DNA of 64,000 nucleotides from Emmonsiellopsis sp. PD_33 (taxonomy: Eukaryota > Ascomycota > Eurotiomycetes > Onygenales > Ajellomycetaceae): contig JANTQF010000126.1 in the NCBI GenBank assembly GCA_032988165.1, positions 33,008 through 97,007 of the forward strand, given 5' to 3'. The translations under genes were made by a program, and so were the position numbers. The stretch's first letter is position 1. Each line of letters begins with the position of its first letter. The notes under the pieces are model-generated. The model was not told the origin of the DNA. It saw nothing but the letters and a program-made list of their open reading frames with translations, and searched no databases. This document shows positions 47,801 through 56,632 of this stretch, one piece after another.

Positions 47801-48548
47801 TTCCATGTCGGCCGAGCCAACCCCCGCTCACCTTCTACCGGCCCTTTCCGACTTCGATGATCCGAACTCTGAAAAATGGATTGATATTTGCTCTACACTG
47901 ATTGCAGATACGAAAACATTCACCGTGAAGAGGATACGATTGCGACGGAGAATATCCGGTCCCCGCACCACGGTACACTCGGCGGATACCTCCCGTAGGA
48001 CCTCGTTCAACGACCCTCCCGAAACCCCATCTTCAGCACAATTTCCAAATTTCTTCTCCAGCTCTAGCAGGATGCCCGCGTCTCCGTTGTCGCCACAACC
48101 GGATCCATTTGACATTGAAGAATCGTTCATTGAGGAACCTGTTATGGATCTCGATGCAACCCTTGTTGATGCTGTTGAGAGAGTCTTAGCCCGTAGTGGC
48201 CAATCGTCACTAGCCCATTCCAGAGCGCCGTCACCAAATCGAAATCGCAAGGATAAGGCGACAACCGACCAGGAAGGGGATAATCAATCTCCCAACCTAC
48301 AGACAGACCCTATTCCTTCTGTCGAAGTTCCTCGGAATGAATGTAGACGGATGGTCCTAGGCGCTCTTGAGGAAGTGGTTCGTAGCGTGACTGCCGAACG
48401 AAGCCAGGAGGATGCAACTTACAGAAATGGGGACGCCTCGAAACCATCCATTGGCCGGGGTCGAAGAGCTACTCCTAGCACTGCCATCGACAACACGCTG
48501 AGAGAAGGGATACGAAAATGGCTTCTGGATATCGAGGAAGCTTGCTAA
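44856..48548 (+). CDS. Folliculin-interacting protein homologue (FNIP/Lst4)
   Basis: A single 1230-residue frame. Recognisable FNIP features: the N-terminal longin-like part with DFRVIVAQNALGDRDEPCIL (about residues 85-104); GKVTVLVTRMFSVNLP; a basic KRKKIKEKK followed by TPMYAVAITVKLPL (about 341), the hallmark strand of FNIP/Lst4; a DENN-type middle with SRWGVWREEARWIAKCL and LVLITAFLGNHTEWLSSLGP (about 528); TVIVSPDKMTARRLIFVLSA; and a C-terminal block with SGWLKRYHEDFLLQAVHPY (about 958). Long Ser-rich linkers separate these. In yeast, Lst4 binds Lst7 (folliculin) at the vacuole and acts as GAP for Gtr2, which promotes TORC1 activity on amino acids. The gene is convergent with IML1, a subunit of the GAP complex for Gtr1. 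The ATG is preceded by a long C-rich leader. Confidence 0.9.
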   Translation: MLGRLLNTAASSLNPAAYTSRNSTQLESVTEEEHTSGLLFPDSSHLRRSNTHAYPLQTSVLSPNASAASSFDDRGGLELDATKDFRVIVAQNALGDRDEPCILLDTQNTGPAESPLGLGLDTQLQGRSQHAHSRSSSLSKPTKRVTAHKPHSSDINQIYGTSSLRDLDPQMSSALFRARYRSSTFSPASDDNKHYQNRLTADANESGLLNCIFGSSAFSYRGSSTKMHILPMEGDSPPDTDSFNPYGVRRRAHLSRAHTSGPNSSASSFSQESLNVANDMRSATSGKVTVLVTRMFSVNLPDNRSSPDQPEPSSSPYVQSFRGSEFPFPEAGKRKKIKEKKTPMYAVAITVKLPLSGRGNGRSASQWNTQGQRPGLISASLDSDHRLISSFFDDNAGLLSGTSNVDDRIDILVDHWDVITRTLSHLEKLASREILTLLKKVDFYSAQQPKPAKAPNMQRTNQTIVQLPPFVLSGKSFLRSEALRSTQRINLALRIPHVTTGQSRWGVWREEARWIAKCLSDKEHNFFFLVLITAFLGNHTEWLSSLGPDWYRRRYHMQQRAHQDSEPTIASRTVIVSPDKMTARRLIFVLSAFLPAQQRSDTLASPLRPGTSASIRPASQSPPNALPLRQEYLRRTINRRARTHQLHDDESDGHRRSPSASSNEAAVLPLDEADFIKAVANRCKTRRDSDVRSIRTASLPIPSNDVSTRKTATATTATAAPGTATPVPHFASQRGYHGSGGGRRLALESNGSAASANLLQNLRRSESSNMSSEGTGQHASTGWGGLLSGFWGSRGATPVENGGNLPSNRLPKTKVPNPPADEHEIKQETITREAEAKATNDTQASENISIPAHVAPDISLSRSTDSPDGASKPDLQMPNSPMKLSVGLDDGVIDVEVPLPGFISLSSSGDSTLASPRKTRTSVTSLDGVASVHSGGGSGFHPGHKDYDGASVNVSGWLKRYHEDFLLQAVHPYSTLEAEIKRSMSAEPTPAHLLPALSDFDDPNSEKWIDICSTLIADTKTFTVKRIRLRRRISGPRTTVHSADTSRRTSFNDPPETPSSAQFPNFFSSSSRMPASPLSPQPDPFDIEESFIEEPVMDLDATLVDAVERVLARSGQSSLAHSRAPSPNRNRKDKATTDQEGDNQSPNLQTDPIPSVEVPRNECRRMVLGALEEVVRSVTAERSQEDATYRNGDASKPSIGRGRRATPSTAIDNTLREGIRKWLLDIEEAC

Positions 48549-49641
48549 CAACCCCCTTTCGCAAACCACCCATACTAAAACTGCAATGTCGCTTCCACCC
48601 GGATTTTACTTTCTTGCATTTATGCCTATACGAGCAATATTTTCCGCGTCCAATGACTGCGCCCGCCGCGCCAATCAAGACTTTGATCTTGTTCCCGCCA
48701 TTTACTCTATTTTCCCTCTCGGATTTATCGCTATTGGTGTGGTTATCGTCGCTTCCGCCTTTTCTATATGCAACAGGGCGCTATGGGGCGATGTTGCCTT
48801 TTCTATTAATCTCCAATAACTTATTGGAGTCATATATGATACCCTGATTCTGTTTTGTCTTTTGTTTTGTGGGTTTCTTTCTTTCTTTATTTCTTTCTTT
48901 TTTTGTTGCATTCTGATATTTCCAACTGCTTCGCCAATTAGTGCGTCCCCTTTAATACTGATCCTCGATTCTTGTTTATTCCTTTCTCGGGGCTCTTTCC
49001 CTTCAAAGCCTACAAAACCCCTTGTCGTGGCTTGGCTTCCCCCCTCATTACCGCTTGTAATTCACTTTGAGATCTGTTTTATGTCTCCATTTGCGAATAC
49101 TTTTGATGTCTCGAGGCATTATTTTATTATTTTCGGCATTATCGATATTGCATCCCGAGAATTTTTCTATTTCATTTCTTGTCTTTAACTTTCCCGGGTT
49201 ATATATTTATTTGCCTTCCTACTGTCAGTTGTTGGACATGTTGCCTATCAAACCATCATCCGTTCATCCCATGTCTTCCGTCAAATCATACTTTCGACTT
49301 CTCTGCATAGCGTTGGTTTGGTGGTGTTAAACATGTCTTTTTTCCGTTGCTCTCACTATTCTACATGCCATTTGCATACATTTCTAATATTTTCTTTTTA
49401 CCCCTTTTCGGGTCCTGTGTGGTCAACGCAAGGTCATTTTCGTGAAGACGTACTATATTATATAGCACTTTTAATAACATCTTTATTTTTTTAAAATTGC
49501 TTTGAACTCTGTTTTTTGCGGATTCTACATGGTCGAGTGGATGACGACAACATGGGGAGGATACGAATGCCTGTCTCCGCCCATCCCGTCCCGTCTCTAA
49601 GCTAACCAGCTATGATAGCCCCCAAACAACCGTAAATAGGC
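48549..49641. other. T-rich 3' flank of the FNIP gene
   Basis: Strongly T-rich plus strand with no supportable gene. It ends just before the 5S rRNA gene. Confidence 0.45.
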
Positions 49642-49761
49642 ACATACGACCATAGGGAGTGGAAAACAGGGCTTCCCGTCCGCTCAGCCGTACTTAAGCC
49701 ACTCGCCGGCCGGCTAGTAGTTGGGTGGGTGACCACCAGCGAATCCCGGCTGTCGTATGTT
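49642..49761 (+). rRNA. 5S ribosomal RNA
   Basis: The 120-base stretch begins ACATACGACCATAGGG and ends GGCTGTCGTATGTT. It contains the internal control region (GTACTTAAGCC, GCCGGCCGG, TAGTAGTTGGGTGGGTGACC) and matches the fungal 5S rRNA sequence and secondary structure. The ends pair (ACATACGAC with GTCGTATGT). Helix II keeps pairing through AGTGG with CCACT. It is a single copy between two protein genes, as expected in filamentous ascomycetes with dispersed 5S genes. It is transcribed by RNA polymerase III. Confidence 0.97.
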
Positions 49762-50560
49762 TACTTTTTTCTTTTTGCCCAGGGAAAGACGGGAGGGGAG
49801 GGTGATGTTCCACGCAGTAAGTTTTGGAAAAAAAAGAAAAACAATGGCAGATAGATGATTGAGGGTTTCTTTGCATAATAACTACGCACTCCTGAAGACG
49901 GCTGTATTTTACGGCTCTGTTTTACATCATGGCGGGGGGATGCTTTGTCTTATCTTAAGAACCATGTGCGCAGCGCTGCCAGCTACATAATAGGGGACTA
50001 AGTGTGTTGTTACGCGGTCCAAACAAGAGGTCACTGTCTGAGCGGAGCGAGACGCAGCATGTCTCCCATTCACACGCGGATTTTATGACTAAAAAAGCGG
50101 CGGATGCAAGGAAACCCCTCATATCGTGGAGATTGGCAGCCTGGGGAGTTCCAAGTCAATTAAAATGGTTGTCCTCATTCGTTTTATCTTGTCCTGTTAC
50201 TGCTGCCAATGCCGTCACTGGCTTGGGAGCCTGAGATGATAAATTTTCGGCTTCCATGGTGGAATTACCACGTAGACCAATAATAAGGGGGTTTTGGCCT
50301 ATCAGTAACTATATAAAATTCAAGCAACTGCGTGAACGGCGCCATTAACCCCCGAGTTTGATTCGTTTCAGCACCTTGTGTTACCATGCCCTATGTTATT
50401 GTTTCAAATATTATAATTACATGGGACATGGGAATCATTGCAAATTGAGAGGGAATTGGATTCTGGGTTGATATGGTGTTAGGGATGGCGGGGTTGACGG
50501 AAACCGCATCTCATTATTAAACTAAATTGAAAAAGTGATAAAAAAGGGAACTATATCATA
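49762..50560. other. Spacer between 5S rRNA and the IML1 3' end
   Basis: After the terminator no gene is supported. The last part is probably 3' UTR of the minus-strand IML1 gene. Confidence 0.45.
49765..49776 (+). terminator. Polymerase III T-run terminator
   Basis: TTTTTTCTTTTT starts four bases after the mature 5S end, as expected for polymerase III termination. Confidence 0.85.
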
Positions 50561-53500
50561 TCATTGAAACGACGGCGACAACCTGAACGCCTCCGTATTC
50601 GGACTGGTACCCTGCATTCTCCCATCAATCGAGCCACCAGTCTGCTGCGCTTCAACAACACTTTGCGGCGGCGAAACGTTCCTCGTGACGAGGCTAGCAG
50701 GCAGCTCTAACGTCGGAATCGACGAGTCCATTGCTGATGGCATCATCGGGCTAACTTTGGTTGAAACCGGTTTCGCATGCGCCGCCGCCTCTTCGTAGAA
50801 TTTCTCCAGCTTCTCTGCATCTTCGCAGAACATTTTCATCTCCCTACCAATTTCTCGGGTTAGACGGTAGCAGCTCTGCTGGTCAGATTGCTGCGATTGA
50901 GTTGTTGTCTGAGCTGGTGTGGTGTCGACGGACGCGCGCACGATCGGTGAGAGGTGAGGAGAGCCGGTGCGATCCAATGCATCGTACGTTGCCGCGCGGG
51001 GTCGATAGAGTTCGTTTCGGTCGAAACGGCCGGATTCCTTCACGGCAGGACCGCGGGCAGTGTAAAGTCGGTTGGCGAGGACGAGGAAATACCCATCGTC
51101 TGTAATTTGGACGAGGATGGCGCCAGTTCGGTGGACATATTGGGGGAAGCGGTAATCTGGCGTTCCCCAAGAATAGGAGACGTTGACATCCGGTGGAAAG
51201 TCATGTGCAGCTTCAAAATCAAGGACGAAATCAAATTTCTTTAAGATCGCTTTGTGGTAGAAGTGGCGATCCGCGACTCCTTGAGATGCGAAAGATGTGG
51301 TGTTGTAGACGGTAGGTATCGGACTTTCAGGGGGGTCCACCACGGGCTTTATCGGATATGGACGCCGAAAAACTTGTGTTTCAACGATGGAAGAGGTTTC
51401 TGATATGGGTAATTCCACCAGCTTCAAACCGAACTTTTCCGCTGTCGCTGCCCAAGATACAATTGCATCTTCCACTAGCTTGGGCGTTGCGTTCATCCAG
51501 CTTAGCTCCAGATGGAAACAGTTGTCAGGATTATGGAGCCGGTCATAATGGAGGTCGATTACCTCTGAGCGATTTGATCGTTTCCGAGGGTCGACATCAA
51601 TTTTCATTGATTTTGAGAGACATACGGAGGCTTTTGTTCGATTCGATTTGAGAGGGGTTGGTGTATTTGTCCTGCTGCTGTGTTCTCCCACGCTCTTTTC
51701 TGATTTTGCATGATAGCTCGAGGGTGAGTCTCTCATACCTTCTCCCATTGGGGTATTAGGGATAGATTTGCGCGCATGGAACCACCCAGCACGGGACTCA
51801 GGGCGAGCAATACGATATTCATCTGAAATCTGATAGAAATAATTACCATCCCTAAAGTTATGCCTTCGCTGCACGTGAACGATAAGGCCGTGCTTCATTA
51901 GTTCGTTCCCGAACTCAACGGCTTCCTCCCGAGTGTCAATATCACGAAAGTTCTGCAGCATCCAGGTGGTGAACTCTAATCCAACGAAGCAGTTGTAATG
52001 AAGGCGCCAGTGCCATCGTCTGTCCATCATTCTCACGCCCTTTTCCCCTTGTATAGCATGAGCCAGAGATGAAAGACTAATGTTCGATCTCTGAAGTAAT
52101 TCGGAATCTGGTAAAAGCTGCAACTGCAGATTATCAAGGCCCGGATCGTCGAGTAACAATCGATCAAGTTCTGCGGCAACAACCTCGGATGGGTTGCTTG
52201 TCTGATACATAATATCCAATGGGTTCTGGTCCCTTTTATGTGTCGGTATGTGAAGACGTTTCTCCTCTGGCGGGACATATCTATGCCGCTGCCACATCTG
52301 GGTAAGCTGATTGATTCCTAGTAGGTGGATTTCCTCTTCGTTATCCTCCTTATACGACTGCATTGGACGTCTTGCATTAGGAGGTATTTCGACCGGGATC
52401 AGAACAAAACGAGTGCGCCAGAAACGTAGTTGTTCCTTGAAATTAGTTAAATGATCCCTATGGCCTGCCAGGAAGGCATCCGCATAGTTCCAGTTATATT
52501 CCTCCCGTGGCAATTGCAATTCTATCGTATTTTTGCAATAGTGAGCGCTCAAAATAGTCTTAACCGCCGGTGAATAGTTGATGGCAAAAGATTCCGTATC
52601 AGAAAGCAGTCCAGTGACGGTTTTGCGCGTGAATTTCGTAACTTCTATCTCCCCACCGGCAACGCATACCATTCTGTGTATAATATTACCTATGGACATA
52701 AAGATTGTCACACCGTCCTTGGATAATGATTTCGTGTTGAAGATATTTAATGATCCCGAGGAGTATTGGGCCGATGCCTCTTCGACTAGCTTCCCGACTA
52801 CTATTTGGAATCCGTGGGCGAGACGCAATGCCACCATCTCGCGCAGGAGAGCTTCCCGGGATTTTGGGGTTTCTGACGCATCTGATTCGTCATTTTGGTA
52901 AACTCTATACGGAGTCTGTAGATACTGAGAGGACAGTTCATCGCTTGTAGGGAATTCCTCCGTTGTCAATGGTAACACTGCTGGCGACTTTAAGCTCTTC
53001 CACTTCACAGATGACGTGCTTGGCATTCGTGGGTAGACATGCTGCCAGCGCCCAAACCAACTTGATCGTGTGGGACCACGCTTGGGGGGTCTGCACGGAT
53101 TGACTGGTATAATCCAGGGGGAAAGGGCCTTTGAAGGAGATAAGCTCATAGTTGGTTCATCCTGGCCAGGGTTGGGGCCCATATCGAATTTGCGACCAGT
53201 GCGAGTCATTGGAAAGGGCCCATGGGTTTCCTCGTGGTTTCCCTGATCGAACGGCACTTCAGTAGTGGCCGTGGAGAAAGAGCCATCAATTGTATGTGGA
53301 TCCATGTTATGTTCGTCTACCGTCTTTTTGTTGGCGATTCGAATTGAAATAGGCTTCGACGGTGTGGAACTGCCCTTGTCCGTAGATTCTGTAATATTAA
53401 GACGAGGTGGTTTCGGAATGTCGCTAGACGGCGAAGGAATGGACTCCGACGTAGGTGTGGAGAGTGTGTTGCTAGGAAGTTGTTCCGCTCCTCCATTAAG

Positions 53501-56041
53501 AGATTTCCTACTGGTTGTCGGCTGGGCCTTTGCATGCTCGGTATTAATGTCAGTGCTTGCAACTGCTCGGGGTGGAGCTGACCCCAAGCCGCGCAAGGCG
53601 AAGCTGATCGACCTATAAACGCGAGGCGCCGTCGGCTTCGTCGCGGTCTTCATGCTCGATTTTATAGCAGATTTCCGTTCCACTGGCCCTTTGTTTTGTG
53701 GATCTGTCTTCCCTCCCCCAAGCCGCTGGCTCGTAGACTGAGTATGGATGAAAGTTGGTGAAGGATTACCGACGTGATTCTTTGAGCTAGGTGGAGGTCG
53801 CAAGCCTTGTCGATCGTGGAAACGAGAAGTCGACGAGTCGAGGTCAAGACGCTTCGCTTTTGAAGGACGGCGTACAATTTGCTCTTTTTGAGTCACACGG
53901 AAAACGGCGCCGTCGTATGAATCCATCCACTCCAGCAATTTTAGTTGTTTTGCTGGGATTGAGAGCATATTCCTTTTAGAGTCTTTGAAGGTGGAGATCA
54001 ATGATCCCGATCTATTAATATCGGTGAAGTGCGACTTGTATGGTGATTCTTGTGGAGATAAGTATCCTCCGTTGTATGAACCGATATCGCTGCTGCTCGA
54101 ATTTTGGAACATTGAGGCAGAACCCTTCTGCAAATGAAAGTCTCCATCGGCAAGATAAGGCACCGAAATGTTTGACTGTTCACTTTCCATAATACCCATC
54201 ATTTGGATCTCGTACATTCTCACCCTAGGCATAAAAGTTTTTGATTGTTTTTCCATCATGCCTGGAGCGGTGGACTTGACGACCTTATTCACGGCCGTCC
54301 GGCTATCGCGGTATATATTTTGATCCCAGAAGGAAATGTCAATCCAGTGAGGAACGCCATAACCCCAACCAGAGGATGGTGGAGTTTGCACTGAAGAGCC
54401 AAGTGGGATTGTTAATGACCGAGGCTGGGAAATTTTGCTCGAAATGCTAGCGGGAGAATGATGGGAATCGGGGGTGGAGGGGTGAAGAAGAGAGTCCCTG
54501 GCAGAAATTGAACTCCCGGGCCGCGATGAGACGCTATTTGGGAGACGATATTTGAACAGGGGTATTGAGTGTAGAGGCATAGGGCTTAGGCATATCAAAT
54601 CGATACCAATCGCACGGCTAGTAAGCACTTCTGATGTCAAAGCAAGTGCTTCGTAGCTCACTTCGAATACGCCGGTTCCAGGGGTTATCACGACTATCGA
54701 CGTACCCGTTCGAATCAGGTCGCGGCCAATATGCTCGAACGCCAAGTAGGATGACGCGATGTTGATAGCTTCCAAAATATTCCCTCGTAGGGCAGAACTT
54801 GGCCGGCCGGATATCGCTGGTGAATAGTCGGGGTCTTCTACCGGACGATCCTCGGCCGACGTTGGCGATTCCGGGAAGTGCGATGGTGGAATTGACACAT
54901 CTCGAAGAAAGATCCTGAATTCTTTCTTTAATTCATCCAAAATCGCAGTCCAGTTACCACTAGGCATATCGTTGACCACAACGCGATAAAAGTCTTGTGT
55001 CCGCGGTTTAGAATCGCCGGGCGTATGATTCAACGCGTTGTTATTAAGGACAGATGGTGCCTTCTCTGTCGTTGAGAGATCATACTGGACCCTTGTGAAT
55101 AGCACGATTGTGACGAGGTGGTGGGCATCGATGCTCGCCCACCGTTTGAAAAGCTCTGGAAGCAGGCTATTGATGACCCTACTGAACAGAATATCACCAG
55201 TGCCCTCTGAATCAAAGTCCCACATCTCTCTTGACATTTGGATGAAAAGAACATATCGAGCAGATTCGCTCCGAAATACCGGGATCGTCCGCGGAGAAAA
55301 ATAGCCAGAGGCGGTCTTTTTCCCATCAATATAGATGGATTTGACACTGGCCTTGATGCTTCCCATAAAAGCAATCTTCTGGCCCTTATATACAGGCCTA
55401 TCCACGAGCTCTGACATAACCATCCTCCACATATCGGAGCGAACTAGAAACTGATCTCGGAATATCAATTCTACATGCGAGGCAGAACACTGAGATCGAT
55501 CCTTGACGAATATCAAAGCCTGGGAATGGTTCTTGAAACCAAATATGTTGGCCACATTACTCGCAATCGAAACTTGTAGGTTGGGATGCCTGGACTTGAT
55601 ATCCGTAGATAGTGGCTTGACCAAGAACAGATACCTTCCCTGGGCAGCACCATGTTTCGTTGCGGGGTTTGAGCACGTATCGGAATCACCAGTCTCCCGC
55701 AACGTACGCCCATTAGGATGCAATCTTTGACCGGATACATGATGTTCTCCCTGCGACGTTTGAGGAGTCGAAAGTTCAACGAGATCTCCCACCTTCAGCT
55801 CGAGGTCACTAAAGGCATTAGGGTTCAGCAGCACCTCCTCCCTCGAAAAATGGTCATCGTGCACCCAGAGCGAACAAGGGTGATTGCTGCGTCCCTTAGG
55901 AGACGGATAAGACCCATTCGTATTCGGGAACTCCAACGTTTGCTCCTGTGCTGGGATGGCGGTCCTCGTTGCGGCTGTATCGATGCTCGCGGCGCTGACC
56001 TGCCTCAGGTGAGAGCCTTTAGTGTGCGCACGTGGCGGCAT
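50561..56041 (-). CDS. iml1: IML1 (DEPDC5), GATOR1/SEACIT subunit
   Basis: An intronless frame of 1826 residues from ATG 56041. The N-terminus has CSLWVHDDHFSREEVLLNPN and LKVGDLVEL (about residues 57-95), the start of the Iml1 N-terminal domain. It then has QALIFVKDRSQCSASHVELIFRDQ and the block ARYVLFIQMSREMWDFDSEG. A vWA-like stretch follows (GRDLIRTGTSIVVITPGTGVF, then IGIDLICLSPMPLHSIPLFKY and PHWIDISFW). A DEP domain lies at about residues 1335-1410 (WRLHYNCFVGLEFTTWML, then HGLIVHVQRRHNFRDGNYFY). The C-terminal block has FHLELSWMNATPKLVEDAI and RTGAILVQITDDGYFLVLANR. Iml1 with Npr2 and Npr3 forms the GAP for Gtr1 at the vacuole and shuts down TORC1 under amino-acid or nitrogen limitation. 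The length is normal for filamentous fungi. The start agrees with family starts (MPPRAHTKGSHLRQVSA). Confidence 0.96.
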   Translation of the reverse strand: MPPRAHTKGSHLRQVSAASIDTAATRTAIPAQEQTLEFPNTNGSYPSPKGRSNHPCSLWVHDDHFSREEVLLNPNAFSDLELKVGDLVELSTPQTSQGEHHVSGQRLHPNGRTLRETGDSDTCSNPATKHGAAQGRYLFLVKPLSTDIKSRHPNLQVSIASNVANIFGFKNHSQALIFVKDRSQCSASHVELIFRDQFLVRSDMWRMVMSELVDRPVYKGQKIAFMGSIKASVKSIYIDGKKTASGYFSPRTIPVFRSESARYVLFIQMSREMWDFDSEGTGDILFSRVINSLLPELFKRWASIDAHHLVTIVLFTRVQYDLSTTEKAPSVLNNNALNHTPGDSKPRTQDFYRVVVNDMPSGNWTAILDELKKEFRIFLRDVSIPPSHFPESPTSAEDRPVEDPDYSPAISGRPSSALRGNILEAINIASSYLAFEHIGRDLIRTGTSIVVITPGTGVFEVSYEALALTSEVLTSRAIGIDLICLSPMPLHSIPLFKYRLPNSVSSRPGSSISARDSLLHPSTPDSHHSPASISSKISQPRSLTIPLGSSVQTPPSSGWGYGVPHWIDISFWDQNIYRDSRTAVNKVVKSTAPGMMEKQSKTFMPRVRMYEIQMMGIMESEQSNISVPYLADGDFHLQKGSASMFQNSSSSDIGSYNGGYLSPQESPYKSHFTDINRSGSLISTFKDSKRNMLSIPAKQLKLLEWMDSYDGAVFRVTQKEQIVRRPSKAKRLDLDSSTSRFHDRQGLRPPPSSKNHVGNPSPTFIHTQSTSQRLGGGKTDPQNKGPVERKSAIKSSMKTATKPTAPRVYRSISFALRGLGSAPPRAVASTDINTEHAKAQPTTSRKSLNGGAEQLPSNTLSTPTSESIPSPSSDIPKPPRLNITESTDKGSSTPSKPISIRIANKKTVDEHNMDPHTIDGSFSTATTEVPFDQGNHEETHGPFPMTRTGRKFDMGPNPGQDEPTMSLSPSKALSPWIIPVNPCRPPKRGPTRSSWFGRWQHVYPRMPSTSSVKWKSLKSPAVLPLTTEEFPTSDELSSQYLQTPYRVYQNDESDASETPKSREALLREMVALRLAHGFQIVVGKLVEEASAQYSSGSLNIFNTKSLSKDGVTIFMSIGNIIHRMVCVAGGEIEVTKFTRKTVTGLLSDTESFAINYSPAVKTILSAHYCKNTIELQLPREEYNWNYADAFLAGHRDHLTNFKEQLRFWRTRFVLIPVEIPPNARRPMQSYKEDNEEEIHLLGINQLTQMWQRHRYVPPEEKRLHIPTHKRDQNPLDIMYQTSNPSEVVAAELDRLLLDDPGLDNLQLQLLPDSELLQRSNISLSSLAHAIQGEKGVRMMDRRWHWRLHYNCFVGLEFTTWMLQNFRDIDTREEAVEFGNELMKHGLIVHVQRRHNFRDGNYFYQISDEYRIARPESRAGWFHARKSIPNTPMGEGMRDSPSSYHAKSEKSVGEHSSRTNTPTPLKSNRTKASVCLSKSMKIDVDPRKRSNRSEVIDLHYDRLHNPDNCFHLELSWMNATPKLVEDAIVSWAATAEKFGLKLVELPISETSSIVETQVFRRPYPIKPVVDPPESPIPTVYNTTSFASQGVADRHFYHKAILKKFDFVLDFEAAHDFPPDVNVSYSWGTPDYRFPQYVHRTGAILVQITDDGYFLVLANRLYTARGPAVKESGRFDRNELYRPRAATYDALDRTGSPHLSPIVRASVDTTPAQTTTQSQQSDQQSCYRLTREIGREMKMFCEDAEKLEKFYEEAAAHAKPVSTKVSPMMPSAMDSSIPTLELPASLVTRNVSPPQSVVEAQQTGGSIDGRMQGTSPNTEAFRLSPSFQ

Positions 56042-56632
56042 GGTTTATCGAATGGATGGTCCATGTATGGATATAAGGATAATAATAACGGCAATGCTAT
56101 TCGATATCCATTGTTTCTCTAGGAATATGGTGCCATGGCGAAATATATCGGGGAGAACGAAGCTACAACAAGCGCCGCCTGGCGCTTCCAGGATCTGCTT
56201 AGTAACGACCACAAACATCCTGTAATCTTATTGGTCCAAATTGAAGTGCAATCACGTGGCCCCGCTTGGCCCAGCCTTTCCCTTTTTACGGCCTAGTGCG
56301 TGCAGTCTGCAACACTGCGAGACCTGCTCATTCGGTATGTTATCGATCCCTGTCTCGACGTCCGTCCTTTGAGGTTATAAAGCTTGTGGATGTTCACTAT
56401 TCAATATGGAATGATGATTAGCTGAACTCACTTCCCAATCGTCCCCATCCATCCGCAATGCCCATCTACGGCCCCATGCGCTGCGAGAAACGCCAGTTAG
56501 TGCCCTCCTTCACAAACAGCGGCTTTCAAACAAGGTCTGAGGGCCTAAGATAAACAACATCCCTCGCTCTCTGGCTCTAACGCCTTACTCTCTCCATTTG
56601 CAACGTCCGTGGACCCATTTTTGCCGACCGAT
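56042..56632. other. Divergent promoter of IML1 and the kinase-like gene
   Basis: It holds a CACGTG at 56253-56258, 212 bases upstream of the IML1 start. No gene is supported. Confidence 0.45.
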
